From contig NZ_ANOH01000113.1 in the NCBI RefSeq assembly GCF_000346505.1, forward strand, positions 1 through 64,000: a DNA stretch of 64,000 nucleotides. Reading direction: 5' to 3'. Source of the stretch: Aporhodopirellula sallentina SM41. Lineage in GTDB: Bacteria > Planctomycetota > Planctomycetia > Pirellulales > Pirellulaceae. The notes beneath the pieces were generated by a model, which saw nothing but the letters and a program-made list of their open reading frames with translations, did no database searches and was not told where the DNA came from. Positions 36,501 through 44,573 of this stretch are shown one piece after another. Within the stretch, counting starts at the first letter, position 1, and each line of letters starts with the position of its first letter. The position numbers and the translations under genes are program-made.

Positions 36501-38158
36501 CCGGATCGCGACCCGGCCCTGATGGAGAACCGATCAGTCGCATCGGTCACGAAGGTGCAACGATGATCAAAGTAGGCGACAAGTACGTTCATCTGGGCAC
36601 AGCTTGGTCAACCGATCAAGGCCGCAAGGGTTCTTACAACCTCTACTACTGCGTGGCTGACAAAATTACCGGCCCCTATGGTCCTCGAAAGTTTGCCGGT
36701 CGCTTCCTTGGGCACGGAACGCCATTCAAAGACAAACAAGGCAAATGGTGGTGCACGGCGTTCTTCAACGGCAACGTCCCACCGGTCACGCGTGCAGGCA
36801 TCCAGACAAGAGACATTGGCGATAACGCCAAAACGATCAACGAACAGGGCGTCACGATTGTCCCGCTGGATGTTCGAATGCTGGACAACGGCGAAGTCTA
36901 CATCCGAGCCAAAGACCCGGACTACGCCAATCCCGGCCCGGACGAAGCTCAAAAGTTCGATGACGTAGGACAGGCTGCCAACCTGTCAACGAGCCTCAAA
37001 ACACGAAAGCAGGCGGGCAGCCTGCACTACGATGACTTAGCGGTTTCCGGTCGTTGGTCCGCTGACCGAATCAATGCGTGGTACGACGCACATCCCTGGT
37101 TGGTCGGATGCAACTACTATCCCGCCACGGCGATCAACCAAATCGACATGTGGCAGGCAAGCACTTGGGACCCTAAGCAAATCGACAAAGAACTCGGTTG
37201 GGCCGAATCGATCGGCATGAACACGCTGCGAGTTTATCTGCACGACCTGGTGTGGGCCGATGACGAAGAAGGACTCTACAAACGGATGGATGAGTTCCTG
37301 GAGATCTGCGAGAATCACGGCATCCGCCCTTTCTTTGTGTTCTTTGACGACTGTCACTACCCGAAACCAAAACTCGGTGAGCAGCCCTTGCCGGTGAGAG
37401 CGTGGCATAACTCTGGTTGGCTCAATTGCCCAGCTCGCGATGTCGCTCTGCGATACGCCCACGGCACAGCAACTCAAACCGAGGTCGCTCAACTGAAGGG
37501 CTACGTGCAACGGACGATGCAGCGGTTTGCGAATGATGAGCGGGTGCTGGCTTGGGAACTCTACAACGAACCAGGACGTGGTGCTGGCAACTTGGATGGA
37601 CAAGCCAAACGCGGCGCGATCGGTGATTTGTCGCGAAAGCTCGTACACGACTCTTGGGTCTGGGCCCGCGAAGTTAATCCTTCCCAGCCGATCACTTCCT
37701 GCACGGCCGGAAGCGTTGGCGAAATGAACAAAGCGATAAATTATGCAAATGCTGACATGCACTCGATCCATTGCTACTCGCCGCCGGAAGAGCTCGAGAA
37801 ACTCATTGAAGAATACCAGGCCGATGGTCGTCCGATCTTGATGACAGAATGGTTGGCCCGATCCGCGGGAAGTACCGTTCAAGATTGCCTGCCGGTCCTG
37901 AAGAGACACAACGTCGCCGCGATCAATTGGGGTTTGGTTGTTGGTAAGTCGCAAACGCATTACCCATGGAGCAGTCGCAAAGGCCCGAATGGAAAGCGTT
38001 TGGACGTAAACGAAACGCGAGCGAGCGGCCACATCATACGCCCGGGAGAACCATTCCCTGAACCAAAGGTTTGGTTCCACGATTTGTTCCGCATGGACGG
38101 CACACCCTTTGATCAAGCCGAGATCGATACTTTCCGTGAACTGATAGGAATAGAATAA
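33548..38158 (+). CDS. GH2-GH43-GH5 three-enzyme fusion protein
   Basis: 1536 aa with signal peptide MRTLPSIIAAFVCLGLSTSG. An N-terminal jelly-roll (about 30-165) precedes a GH2 module (about 175-770) with acid/base Glu in FNEAWGQ (E598) and nucleophile Glu in MGEFGGHG (E665). The GH43 module (about 800-1145) has WIRDPY (D813), KRHDPSIF and GHEGATM. The GH5-type barrel (about 1170-1536) has WELYNEPGRG (E1341) and LMTEWLAR (E1434). The GH43 module matches the C-terminal half of the sulfatase-GH43 protein and the GH5 module matches the 723-aa protein. GH2 relatives are beta-galactosidases, glucuronidases and similar; specificity cannot be read. Probably a secreted or surface multi-step enzyme for one polysaccharide. 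The next gene starts 6 bp downstream. Confidence 0.9.
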   Translation: MRTLPSIIAAFVCLGLSTSGWTQEIVDDWRYTLRRPANEWRQVNFDDSEWTKGTGGFGTYGTPGARVGTTWATNSIWLRKSFELTSIPANPALLMHHDEDADIYINGKQVGNVAGYTSKYVVIPIDNEERGVLKTGNNTMAVHCKQTTGGQFIDVHLIDAGSVPELPKPKRSTKPFLSELITKWGAEVTPENAWTEYPRPLMRRDNWTNLNGNWDYAVTPIDVQEKPTDWSGKILVPYSLESKLGGVQRLLDASEALWYHRSFRLEEKSAGRSWLLNFEAVDYRCEVIVNGKSVGTHTGGNTPFSLDISDAISEGDNELVVRVEDATEAFQLRGKQVINARGIWYTQVSGIWQTVWLEEAAGDHIDDLKISTSAKEGSITVETKTVSNKTVEVVVKDGETTVATVKGGTTTTLKLDGAKLWTPANPHLYDITVNLLDESGQVVDSVDSYAGIRDVGKVKDADGHWRFTLNGEVVFHWGPLDQGWWPDGLLTPPSDEAMLFDIEWLKSAGFNMIRKHIKVEPRRYYYHCDRLGMMVWQDQVSGGIGRNNGWPAWTRLMPNPVDAMWPPKQHKQFMAELEEMIGSLESHPSIVCWVPFNEAWGQHQTVKVGKWTSRRDPSRLVNVASGGNFWPAGDIVDEHRYPHPGFPFDLNTNGRFDDYIKVMGEFGGHGYPVKGHLWDANRRNWGYGGLPQNEEEYKERYATSLRMLNELRGKGIAAGVYTQTTDVEGEINGLMTYDRKVIKIPAKDLAVLHQVLFTETPQQAAKADQFPREALREVPTNRKPAPVMSAETILAGLESHDKALYIKAGWIRDPYITTGPDDFYYLTGTQPKEGDPREAKNPYNIGLGDASIVGDQVRLWRSKDLINWESLGPIFTVDDTMKAKSGKKIPKRLIWAPEVHWLADKGRWALVHCPGMHSSLAFTEGKELRAPWTHPMNGAMGKRHDPSIFTDDDGKRYLLWANTSIAPLSDDLTGYTAKPVRIDPAGSRPGPDGEPISRIGHEGATMIKVGDKYVHLGTAWSTDQGRKGSYNLYYCVADKITGPYGPRKFAGRFLGHGTPFKDKQGKWWCTAFFNGNVPPVTRAGIQTRDIGDNAKTINEQGVTIVPLDVRMLDNGEVYIRAKDPDYANPGPDEAQKFDDVGQAANLSTSLKTRKQAGSLHYDDLAVSGRWSADRINAWYDAHPWLVGCNYYPATAINQIDMWQASTWDPKQIDKELGWAESIGMNTLRVYLHDLVWADDEEGLYKRMDEFLEICENHGIRPFFVFFDDCHYPKPKLGEQPLPVRAWHNSGWLNCPARDVALRYAHGTATQTEVAQLKGYVQRTMQRFANDERVLAWELYNEPGRGAGNLDGQAKRGAIGDLSRKLVHDSWVWAREVNPSQPITSCTAGSVGEMNKAINYANADMHSIHCYSPPEELEKLIEEYQADGRPILMTEWLARSAGSTVQDCLPVLKRHNVAAINWGLVVGKSQTHYPWSSRKGPNGKRLDVNETRASGHIIRPGEPFPEPKVWFHDLFRMDGTPFDQAEIDTFRELIGIE

Positions 38159-38164
38159 CTCATC

Positions 38165-39364
38165 ATGACAAGGCGAAAATTCTTGAAGCAATCGGGAGTT
38201 CTGGCGGCTACATCTGCACTTGGCTCGAATCGGATTTTGCGTGGTACGGAGCCTGCGACGGACGACCTTTCAGGTCACATCGTTGAACACGCCGAATTCA
38301 AAAATGTGCGATTCAGCTATCCACGCTCGGTTGGAAAGAACGGTCGGATAGGTCACCACGGACAGCATAAGTCAGTGCCCATTGCCAAGATACATACAAA
38401 CCAGGGTGCAATGGGATGGGGGATCGCACCGGGCAACGCCCAGCAAAACCAACGACTGATCGACGCCGTTGTTGGTAAACCTCTAAACGAGTTGTTCAAT
38501 GTCGGTGTCGGCATTCTGGATGGGGTTCCACAACGATTCGATTTTGCGTTGCACGATCTTGCTGGAATCAGTCTTGACCAACCGGTCTACAAGCTGCTCG
38601 GCACCAAAGGCAAGAAAGCAAATACCGTCTACAGTGGCATGATCTATCTCGACGAATTGGAGCCGGTGGATAACCCTGCCGGATTCGACAAAGTCATCGA
38701 GAATTGCCAGTGGGACATCGACTACGGATACCGGCAACTCAAGGTGAAGATCGGTCGAAGCGGCCGATGGTATCCGCACGACGAAGGCCTGCGTGCAGAC
38801 ATCGCCATCGTAAACCGCATTCATGAGATGTTCGCCGACCAGGGCGTTGTGATTCTGGTCGATGCGAACGATGTGTACAGCTTTCAGGACACCATCGACT
38901 TCTTACATGGAATCAAAGATGTGCCCTTGTATTGGTTGGAAGAGCCGTTCGTAGAAGAACGAAAAAAGTGCAAGCAGTTGCGGCAGTGGATGGATTCCAA
39001 CGGGTTTGAAAAGACGCTTTACGCAGATGGAGAACGGGAGCCTAATCTCAAGCTTTGTTCGGAGCTCTACAAGCAGGGATCCCTCGATGTCTGCCTGCAC
39101 GACATCAACAGCTATGGCTTCACCAAATGGCGAAAGCTTATGCCAAAGCTGATCGAAACCAAGACGGTGGTAAGTCCTCACGCATGGGGATCGCGATTCA
39201 AGACTCAATACTGTGCTCATCTGGCAGCTGGTCTGGGCAATTTTTGCACCATCGAAGGTGTCACATGCGAATCAGAAGACGTCGACTTCGGCGACTACTC
39301 GATCAAGGATGGAAAATTGCATGTTTCTGACAAACCCGGCTTCGGAATGAAACTGCTGGTTTAG
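38165..39364 (+). CDS. Tat-exported enolase-superfamily (mandelate racemase-like) enzyme
   Basis: 399 aa. Twin-arginine leader (TRRKFLKQSGVLAATSALG). Enolase-superfamily barrel with KxK catalytic pair (LKVKIG), metal ligands in LVDANDVYS, WLEEPF and YADGE, and a C-terminal SPHAWGS with a likely catalytic His. Members dehydrate or epimerise acid sugars; which sugar acid cannot be told. Export is uncommon for this family but fits its place among secreted enzymes. It lies 6 bp after the GH2-GH43-GH5 gene and 67 bp before a GH2 gene. Confidence 0.82.
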   Translation: MTRRKFLKQSGVLAATSALGSNRILRGTEPATDDLSGHIVEHAEFKNVRFSYPRSVGKNGRIGHHGQHKSVPIAKIHTNQGAMGWGIAPGNAQQNQRLIDAVVGKPLNELFNVGVGILDGVPQRFDFALHDLAGISLDQPVYKLLGTKGKKANTVYSGMIYLDELEPVDNPAGFDKVIENCQWDIDYGYRQLKVKIGRSGRWYPHDEGLRADIAIVNRIHEMFADQGVVILVDANDVYSFQDTIDFLHGIKDVPLYWLEEPFVEERKKCKQLRQWMDSNGFEKTLYADGEREPNLKLCSELYKQGSLDVCLHDINSYGFTKWRKLMPKLIETKTVVSPHAWGSRFKTQYCAHLAAGLGNFCTIEGVTCESEDVDFGDYSIKDGKLHVSDKPGFGMKLLV

Positions 39365-39431
39365 ACAATTCGGCCACATCAACATTTACGTTGGGCTCGG
39401 CGCACGACAAAATACGAAGTGAAACTGAATA

Positions 39432-41771
39432 ATGAATGCTCTCAGAACCAGTTGTGCAATCGCCGCCACTTTCATGGCTACAGTTGCGACGGCCCAGTGG
39501 AAGCCAGCTGATGGACCAATGAAAACACGTTGGACCGATCAAGTCACACCGGAGAATGTGTTGCCGGAGCACCCGCAACCGCTTTTTCGGCGGGACGCTT
39601 GGATGTCGCTCAACGGGCTTTGGAATTTCAAACTTGAAAAGACGGAGTTCAAGGCAATTCAAGGCTTCATCGAGATGGCCAGCATGACCGAAGGAGCCTC
39701 TCCTCAGGAGTGGGACGGCGAATTGCTGGTCCCATTCACGGTGGATGCCCCGCTTTCTGGAGTGATGCATATACTGCGTCCACAAGAACGTCTGTGGTAT
39801 CAGCGCGAATTCAACTTGCCAGAAGGCATGCAAGGCAAACGGATATTACTCCACATTGAAGCGAGTGATTGGGAAACCTCGGTCTACGTCAATGGCAAGA
39901 AGGTGGGGCAGCATCGCGGAGCCTACGATCCGTTCTCGTTCGAGATCACAGACGCATTGGTCTCCGGATCCAACAAGTTGTCGGTGTGCGTTTGGGACGC
40001 AACCGAGCAACAGGCTCAGCCACTTGGCAAACAGATCATGCCGGAAAACCGAATGGGATTCCGCTATCAGCCGACCGGTGGGATTTGGCAACCGGTGTGG
40101 ATCGAAGCGGTATCGAAGAGCTACCTCGCATCGGCCAAATTGCGTTCGGACGTGACCGGATTGACCGTGACACCTGACGTTGTCGGTTCTGGAACAGTAA
40201 AGGTTCGTGTGCTGGACGGCGAACAGGTCGTCGGTGAAGCAGTAGGCGAGGGGGAGATTCGGGTTGACGTGCCGTCTCCGAAGCTGTGGTCGCCGGAAAC
40301 GCCCAACCTCTATGCAGTCGAACTGCTGCTTGAAGAAGATGGCAAGGTGGTCGATCGTGTGTCCAGCCACACGGGTTTGCGAACCATCTCCAAAAACGAC
40401 GCCGGCGAAATACTACTCAACGGCAAGCCCATCGTGATGTACGGGCCTCTAGATCAAGGCTATTGGCCCGATGGAATTCTTACCCCACCGTCCGACGAAG
40501 CGATCATCTACGACCTGCAGTACCTGAAAGACATCGGTTGTAACATGGTGCGTGTCCACATTAAGACGCATCCGGCGCGTTGGTACCATCACGCCGATCG
40601 GCTCGGTCTGCTGGTGATCCAAGACATGATTTGCATGCCAAAGTACGGACAGACGGTGACTGCTGAGGCCTCGGCCAATTGGACGCGTGAGTTTGCTGAG
40701 ATGATCGCCGATTTCGGAAACCATCCATCAATCATTTCGTGGTGCGTCTTTAACGAAGCGTGGGGACAACACGAAACCATTCAACAGACAGCGTGGGCGA
40801 AAGAAACGGATCCCAGTCGATTAACGCTCAGTGCCAGCGGTTGGACCGACCGTGGCGTGGGCGACATCCTGGATGTTCATCAATACGCCACCTATCCCAC
40901 GATGCCGATTGAGGACAAATCCGGTCGATGCATCACGATTGGTGAGGCGGGCGGCCACAACTTGATCGTCGACGACCACCATTGGCATGGCAAAAAAAAC
41001 GCTCGACGTTCTTCGCCACCGATGTCAGTGTCCGGCAAACGAATGACCTTTGCCGGCATTGAAGATATGGATCGTAAGTACGACTTCTATTTTCGCAACC
41101 TTCGGCACTTCGTTACCCGCGGCGGATGCCGAAGCATTGTCTACACGCAAATCGCTGATGTCGAGCACGAGTGCAATGGCTACATGACCTACGACCGCGA
41201 GGTCTCCAAGTTGCCGAAGAAGCGATTTGCAGACATCCACGAGTGGCTCTTCAAGCCGGTGGAGTACTCGGTGGTGAACGGTGGTCGCTGGCAACGCATG
41301 TCTCTGGTAACTCCGAAAGGCAAGAAACCGAAACTTGATTGGGAAAAAGCGACCGGAGAATGGACCACCACGGAACTTCCCATGGAATCGGCCCAAGGGC
41401 TAGGTACCGATGAAGAACGTTCCATGCTGGCACTCAAGCAGCAATTTGAGATCAGCGAGTCACCGCAGAGAGCCGTGCTGGAGATTCGCTTCAAGAATGG
41501 TTCGTTCAACCGAGAGCCGAAGCCCGAGAGACTTGATGGCCATCAACCTCGCCCTGCAGTGACGACGCGGGTCGCAATCACGCTTGACGGCAAGCCTTTT
41601 CGCGACCACCTGATGAGCGTTCACACAGGCCACGGCCTGTCCGTGAGCTATTTGGAATTGACCAATGAAGAAGTCGCCGCCTTAAGCACCGGGGCACACG
41701 AAATCGGCTTGATGTTTCCAGCGGCGAATGAACTCTATTCGTTGGATGTTCAATTGCTGAGTTACCGGTGA
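39432..41771 (+). CDS. Exported GH2 family glycoside hydrolase
   Basis: 779 aa with signal peptide MNALRTSCAIAATFMATVATAQ. Domains in order: sugar-binding jelly-roll (about 45-210, LLHIEASDWETSVYVNG), an Ig-like domain (about 215-325), TIM barrel with acid/base Glu in FNEAWGQ (E442) and nucleophile Glu in TIGEAGGHN (E505), then a C-terminal beta domain. It is the full-length relative of the truncated gene at 43360-44517. Family members include beta-galactosidase and beta-glucuronidase; specificity unknown. A palindromic repeat follows its stop at 41810-41865. Confidence 0.9.
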   Translation: MNALRTSCAIAATFMATVATAQWKPADGPMKTRWTDQVTPENVLPEHPQPLFRRDAWMSLNGLWNFKLEKTEFKAIQGFIEMASMTEGASPQEWDGELLVPFTVDAPLSGVMHILRPQERLWYQREFNLPEGMQGKRILLHIEASDWETSVYVNGKKVGQHRGAYDPFSFEITDALVSGSNKLSVCVWDATEQQAQPLGKQIMPENRMGFRYQPTGGIWQPVWIEAVSKSYLASAKLRSDVTGLTVTPDVVGSGTVKVRVLDGEQVVGEAVGEGEIRVDVPSPKLWSPETPNLYAVELLLEEDGKVVDRVSSHTGLRTISKNDAGEILLNGKPIVMYGPLDQGYWPDGILTPPSDEAIIYDLQYLKDIGCNMVRVHIKTHPARWYHHADRLGLLVIQDMICMPKYGQTVTAEASANWTREFAEMIADFGNHPSIISWCVFNEAWGQHETIQQTAWAKETDPSRLTLSASGWTDRGVGDILDVHQYATYPTMPIEDKSGRCITIGEAGGHNLIVDDHHWHGKKNARRSSPPMSVSGKRMTFAGIEDMDRKYDFYFRNLRHFVTRGGCRSIVYTQIADVEHECNGYMTYDREVSKLPKKRFADIHEWLFKPVEYSVVNGGRWQRMSLVTPKGKKPKLDWEKATGEWTTTELPMESAQGLGTDEERSMLALKQQFEISESPQRAVLEIRFKNGSFNREPKPERLDGHQPRPAVTTRVAITLDGKPFRDHLMSVHTGHGLSVSYLELTNEEVAALSTGAHEIGLMFPAANELYSLDVQLLSYR

Positions 41772-41809
41772 GCCTACCAAACAAACGTATGGAAAGAGTT
41801 TCCATAGCC

Positions 41810-41865
41810 GTAGTGGATCTTGCCAACGATCCCATCGCGGCACGATTTTTAGCAAGATCCACTAC
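41810..41865. repeat. Palindromic intergenic repeat
   Basis: Perfect 14-bp inverted arms, GTAGTGGATCTTGC at 41810-41823 and its complement at 41852-41865, around a 28-nt loop. A second small palindrome, ATGGAAA-GAG-TTTCCAT, lies just before at 41789-41805. A near copy of the arms occurs at 52475 and 52955-52970. It could form a stable RNA hairpin between the GH2 and sulfatase genes and act as a REP-like element or processing site. Confidence 0.8.
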
Positions 41866-41895
41866 CCGCATACCATAATAACAAGACCAGCTGAC

Positions 41896-43341
41896 ATGAA
41901 ACTTGCCGCATTGTTTTTTTCTGTGATCGTTGCCTCGACGAACATCTGCTTCGCCGAACAACCGAACATCGTTGTCTATTTGTCCGACGACCACTCTCAA
42001 TTTGACTCCAGCCTCTATGGCAACGACAACATTCCCACGCCTCAGATGGAAGCGTTGGCGGCCGATGGAATGACGTTCACTCACGCCTTTGTAGCGTCAC
42101 CATCGTGTGCGCCAAGTCGTGCGGCAATGCTGACCGGGTTGATGCCAGCTCGCAATGGCGCAGAGGCCAATCACACGTTTCCCAAGCCTGGAACGCATTG
42201 TTTGATTCAGGACTTGCAAGCCGCAGGATACGAAGTGGTCTCGTTTGGCAAAGTCGCTCATGGCAGCCCCAAGCAAGTCGAACGGTACGGTTTTGACTTC
42301 GTCGGTAACGGCAAACCGATCGATCAAGTCCGAACGCAGGTTCTTCAGTTCCTCAAGCAACGAGAACGCGCAGATCGGACGGACAAACCGCTTTGCCTGT
42401 TCGTCGGCACCACCAACCCGCACGTGGCCTGGGAAAGTCCCGCGACTTTTGATCCAGCGAAGGTTGAGTTCCCACCGCATCATCTCAACACACCGGACAC
42501 CCGATCGCACCGGGCGGCTTACTACCAGGAAATCAAGGAACTCGATGCGTTTCTTGGTGAGCTTCGAGGCATCGCGGACAAACAGCTTGGCGACGACACG
42601 CTTTTCATTCACACCAGCGATCACGGTTCGCAGTGGCCGTTCGGCAAATGGACGCTCTACGACTACGGGATTCGCGTTCCGTTCATTGCCGCGTGGAACG
42701 GCAAGATTGCGGCGGGATCAAAATCCGAGGCAATGATTAGTTGGGTGGACTTGCTGCCAACTTTACTGGACATCGGCGGTGCGAAGACTTCCGAGGAACT
42801 CGACGGTCGCTCTTTCGCGGGAGTATTGCGGGGTGAAACGGAGCAGCATCGCGACGTGATTTTTACGACGAACACGGGCGACGGGATTAAGAACATCTTT
42901 CCCATCCGCAGCATTCGTACCCGACAGTGGAAACTGATCCATAACCTGCATCCCGAGTTTGCATTCACCAATCACACGGACCTGGATCGCAAACCGATGG
43001 CGGGAGCGTACTGGACCGAGTGGGCCGAGCTTGCCAAGACGGATGATCGAGCAAAAGAGATTGTCGATCGCTACTACCAGCGACCTGAGTGGGAGCTATT
43101 CGACGTCAGCCAGGATGAATGGGAGCAAACCAATCTAATCGATGAACCTGCGCAATCAGAACGCATTGCCGAGATGAAAGAACAACTCGCAGCTTGGATG
43201 GAATCACAAGGCGACCAGCATATCGTCAACAGCGAACCGCGACTGCTGGAGGACAAAGAACGCTGGCATCCTGACTTCTATGAACTTCAACGACAAGTAA
43301 ACGAGGCGACTCTGCAGCGTTCACGGGGGCAGGCAAAGTAG
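41896..43341 (+). CDS. Exported sulfatase (N-sulfoglucosamine sulfohydrolase-like)
   Basis: 481 aa with signal peptide MKLAALFFSVIVASTNICFA. Metal site LSDDHSQFDSSLYG, maturation motif SCAPSRAAMLTG, and HTSDHGSQWPFGKWTLYDYG. This layout resembles heparan N-sulfatase-type members of family S1, though the substrate here is unknown. A shorter relative with altered metal residues is encoded at 48978-50279. Preceded by the palindromic repeat and followed after 18 bp by the truncated GH2 gene. Confidence 0.9.
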   Translation: MKLAALFFSVIVASTNICFAEQPNIVVYLSDDHSQFDSSLYGNDNIPTPQMEALAADGMTFTHAFVASPSCAPSRAAMLTGLMPARNGAEANHTFPKPGTHCLIQDLQAAGYEVVSFGKVAHGSPKQVERYGFDFVGNGKPIDQVRTQVLQFLKQRERADRTDKPLCLFVGTTNPHVAWESPATFDPAKVEFPPHHLNTPDTRSHRAAYYQEIKELDAFLGELRGIADKQLGDDTLFIHTSDHGSQWPFGKWTLYDYGIRVPFIAAWNGKIAAGSKSEAMISWVDLLPTLLDIGGAKTSEELDGRSFAGVLRGETEQHRDVIFTTNTGDGIKNIFPIRSIRTRQWKLIHNLHPEFAFTNHTDLDRKPMAGAYWTEWAELAKTDDRAKEIVDRYYQRPEWELFDVSQDEWEQTNLIDEPAQSERIAEMKEQLAAWMESQGDQHIVNSEPRLLEDKERWHPDFYELQRQVNEATLQRSRGQAK

Positions 43342-43359
43342 ATCGGTTGCCATTGAACC

Positions 43360-44517
43360 ATGTCTCCATTTCAACTCTATCAAAGTACGCCTCGGACCAA
43401 GTGCCCTCCGTATCGAAAGGTTGGGTGGAGTGTGCGCCGATGGCTGGGACGGTTGGTCGCGATCGTTTTCGTGGCGTTGTTGTACTTCCCGTGTTCGGCA
43501 GATACGCCGTCGGGTGATGCGGCGACCGCTGGTGCGATCTTCAAACATCATCGCAGGCTACAAGACACAGAAAATATTGTTCACTGGGCCGAGGATCTAC
43601 TGCCCAATCACATTGTTTCTGCTGCCAGCGGCTGGGACGACGTCGACGATCTCGGCGAAATTCGCGATCTTCATGACTACGAACGATTCCCGTCAGTGAC
43701 GTACCCGGACCGCGAAACAGAACGCGCCATTGTCTTGGGCGAGACTGGCGGATTTGGTGTTCCGATCAATGGGAATAACTGGTTGTCGATGCCCAAACCA
43801 CGTGATCCAGGAACGCCAGACGGTCGAGTTCCTGAAAGAGCTCGACAAGGTGCGATGGCGCCAAGGAATGCTCGAGCGGACGAAGATTTTTTCAGTGATA
43901 TCAAACGTCCTGTCTACAGCACCTCGGCGTTGGCCCAACACTACGAACACTACATCGACACGATGTGGTTGGGGCAAAGCTACGGGCTGTCTGGCGGTGT
44001 CTACACGCAGTTCACGGATATGCGCCACGAACAGAACGGCTGGCTCACGTTTGACAGGAAAGTCAGCAAGATTCCCGTCGACAAGCTGCGTCAGATTCAC
44101 GAACGACTCTTCCAGCCTGTCCCCAAACGAGTGCCGCTGATCGATCGCCGATCGCACTGGAATGCCGCAAACGGAAGACCACAGAGTGCACCGTTTGACT
44201 TCTCAGACTCGCAACCGGCAACGTTCACGACGCAATTTGTTGTCGCATCGAAGGTGCGGGCGGCGACGCTCAATATCGAAATCACAACGAGCCAAGCAAA
44301 CGTGCAGGCATTCGGATACCTACTGGTGTATCTGGATGGAAAACTGATCTTTGATGACAAGACGCGTCATCGAAAACCCGAGCATCGAATTTCCTGTATC
44401 CCGCTCACTGCCAACCAACTCGAGCTGCTCAAACCGGGGACGCATGAACTCAAGCTAGAAGTGAAGCCCAAGTTTCCCATCACGGCGTTGGACGTGCATC
44501 TGGATGCGGTTGAATGA
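43360..44517 (+). CDS. Truncated GH2-like protein with signal peptide
   Basis: 385 aa. A signal-anchor-like segment (RRWLGRLVAIVFVALLYFPCSA) leads within 40 residues into the C-terminal half of a GH2 hydrolase: ASGWDD, LHDYERFP, ERAIVLGETGGFG (keeps the nucleophile Glu region), GGVYTQFTDMRHEQNGWLTFDRKVSKIP. It lacks the sugar-binding domain, Ig domain and the barrel half with the acid/base Glu that the 779-aa paralogue has. Around 43815-43880 the reading looks unlike the family and may be a local frame slip. Likely inactive and possibly a pseudogene, although one frame is open throughout. The stop overlaps an upstream frame of the next sulfatase, whose ATG is at 44574. Confidence 0.6.
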   Translation: MSPFQLYQSTPRTKCPPYRKVGWSVRRWLGRLVAIVFVALLYFPCSADTPSGDAATAGAIFKHHRRLQDTENIVHWAEDLLPNHIVSAASGWDDVDDLGEIRDLHDYERFPSVTYPDRETERAIVLGETGGFGVPINGNNWLSMPKPRDPGTPDGRVPERARQGAMAPRNARADEDFFSDIKRPVYSTSALAQHYEHYIDTMWLGQSYGLSGGVYTQFTDMRHEQNGWLTFDRKVSKIPVDKLRQIHERLFQPVPKRVPLIDRRSHWNAANGRPQSAPFDFSDSQPATFTTQFVVASKVRAATLNIEITTSQANVQAFGYLLVYLDGKLIFDDKTRHRKPEHRISCIPLTANQLELLKPGTHELKLEVKPKFPITALDVHLDAVE

Positions 44518-44573
44518 GTCACAAGGTGTTTGAACGAAATGGCATTAGCAGGACTATAAAAGGACGAACCTCA

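Noticed and set aside
37037-38191. A 384-aa frame on the minus strand opposite the GH5 module
   Set aside because: It is the exact antisense shadow of conserved GH5 motifs and has no domain or signal features of its own.
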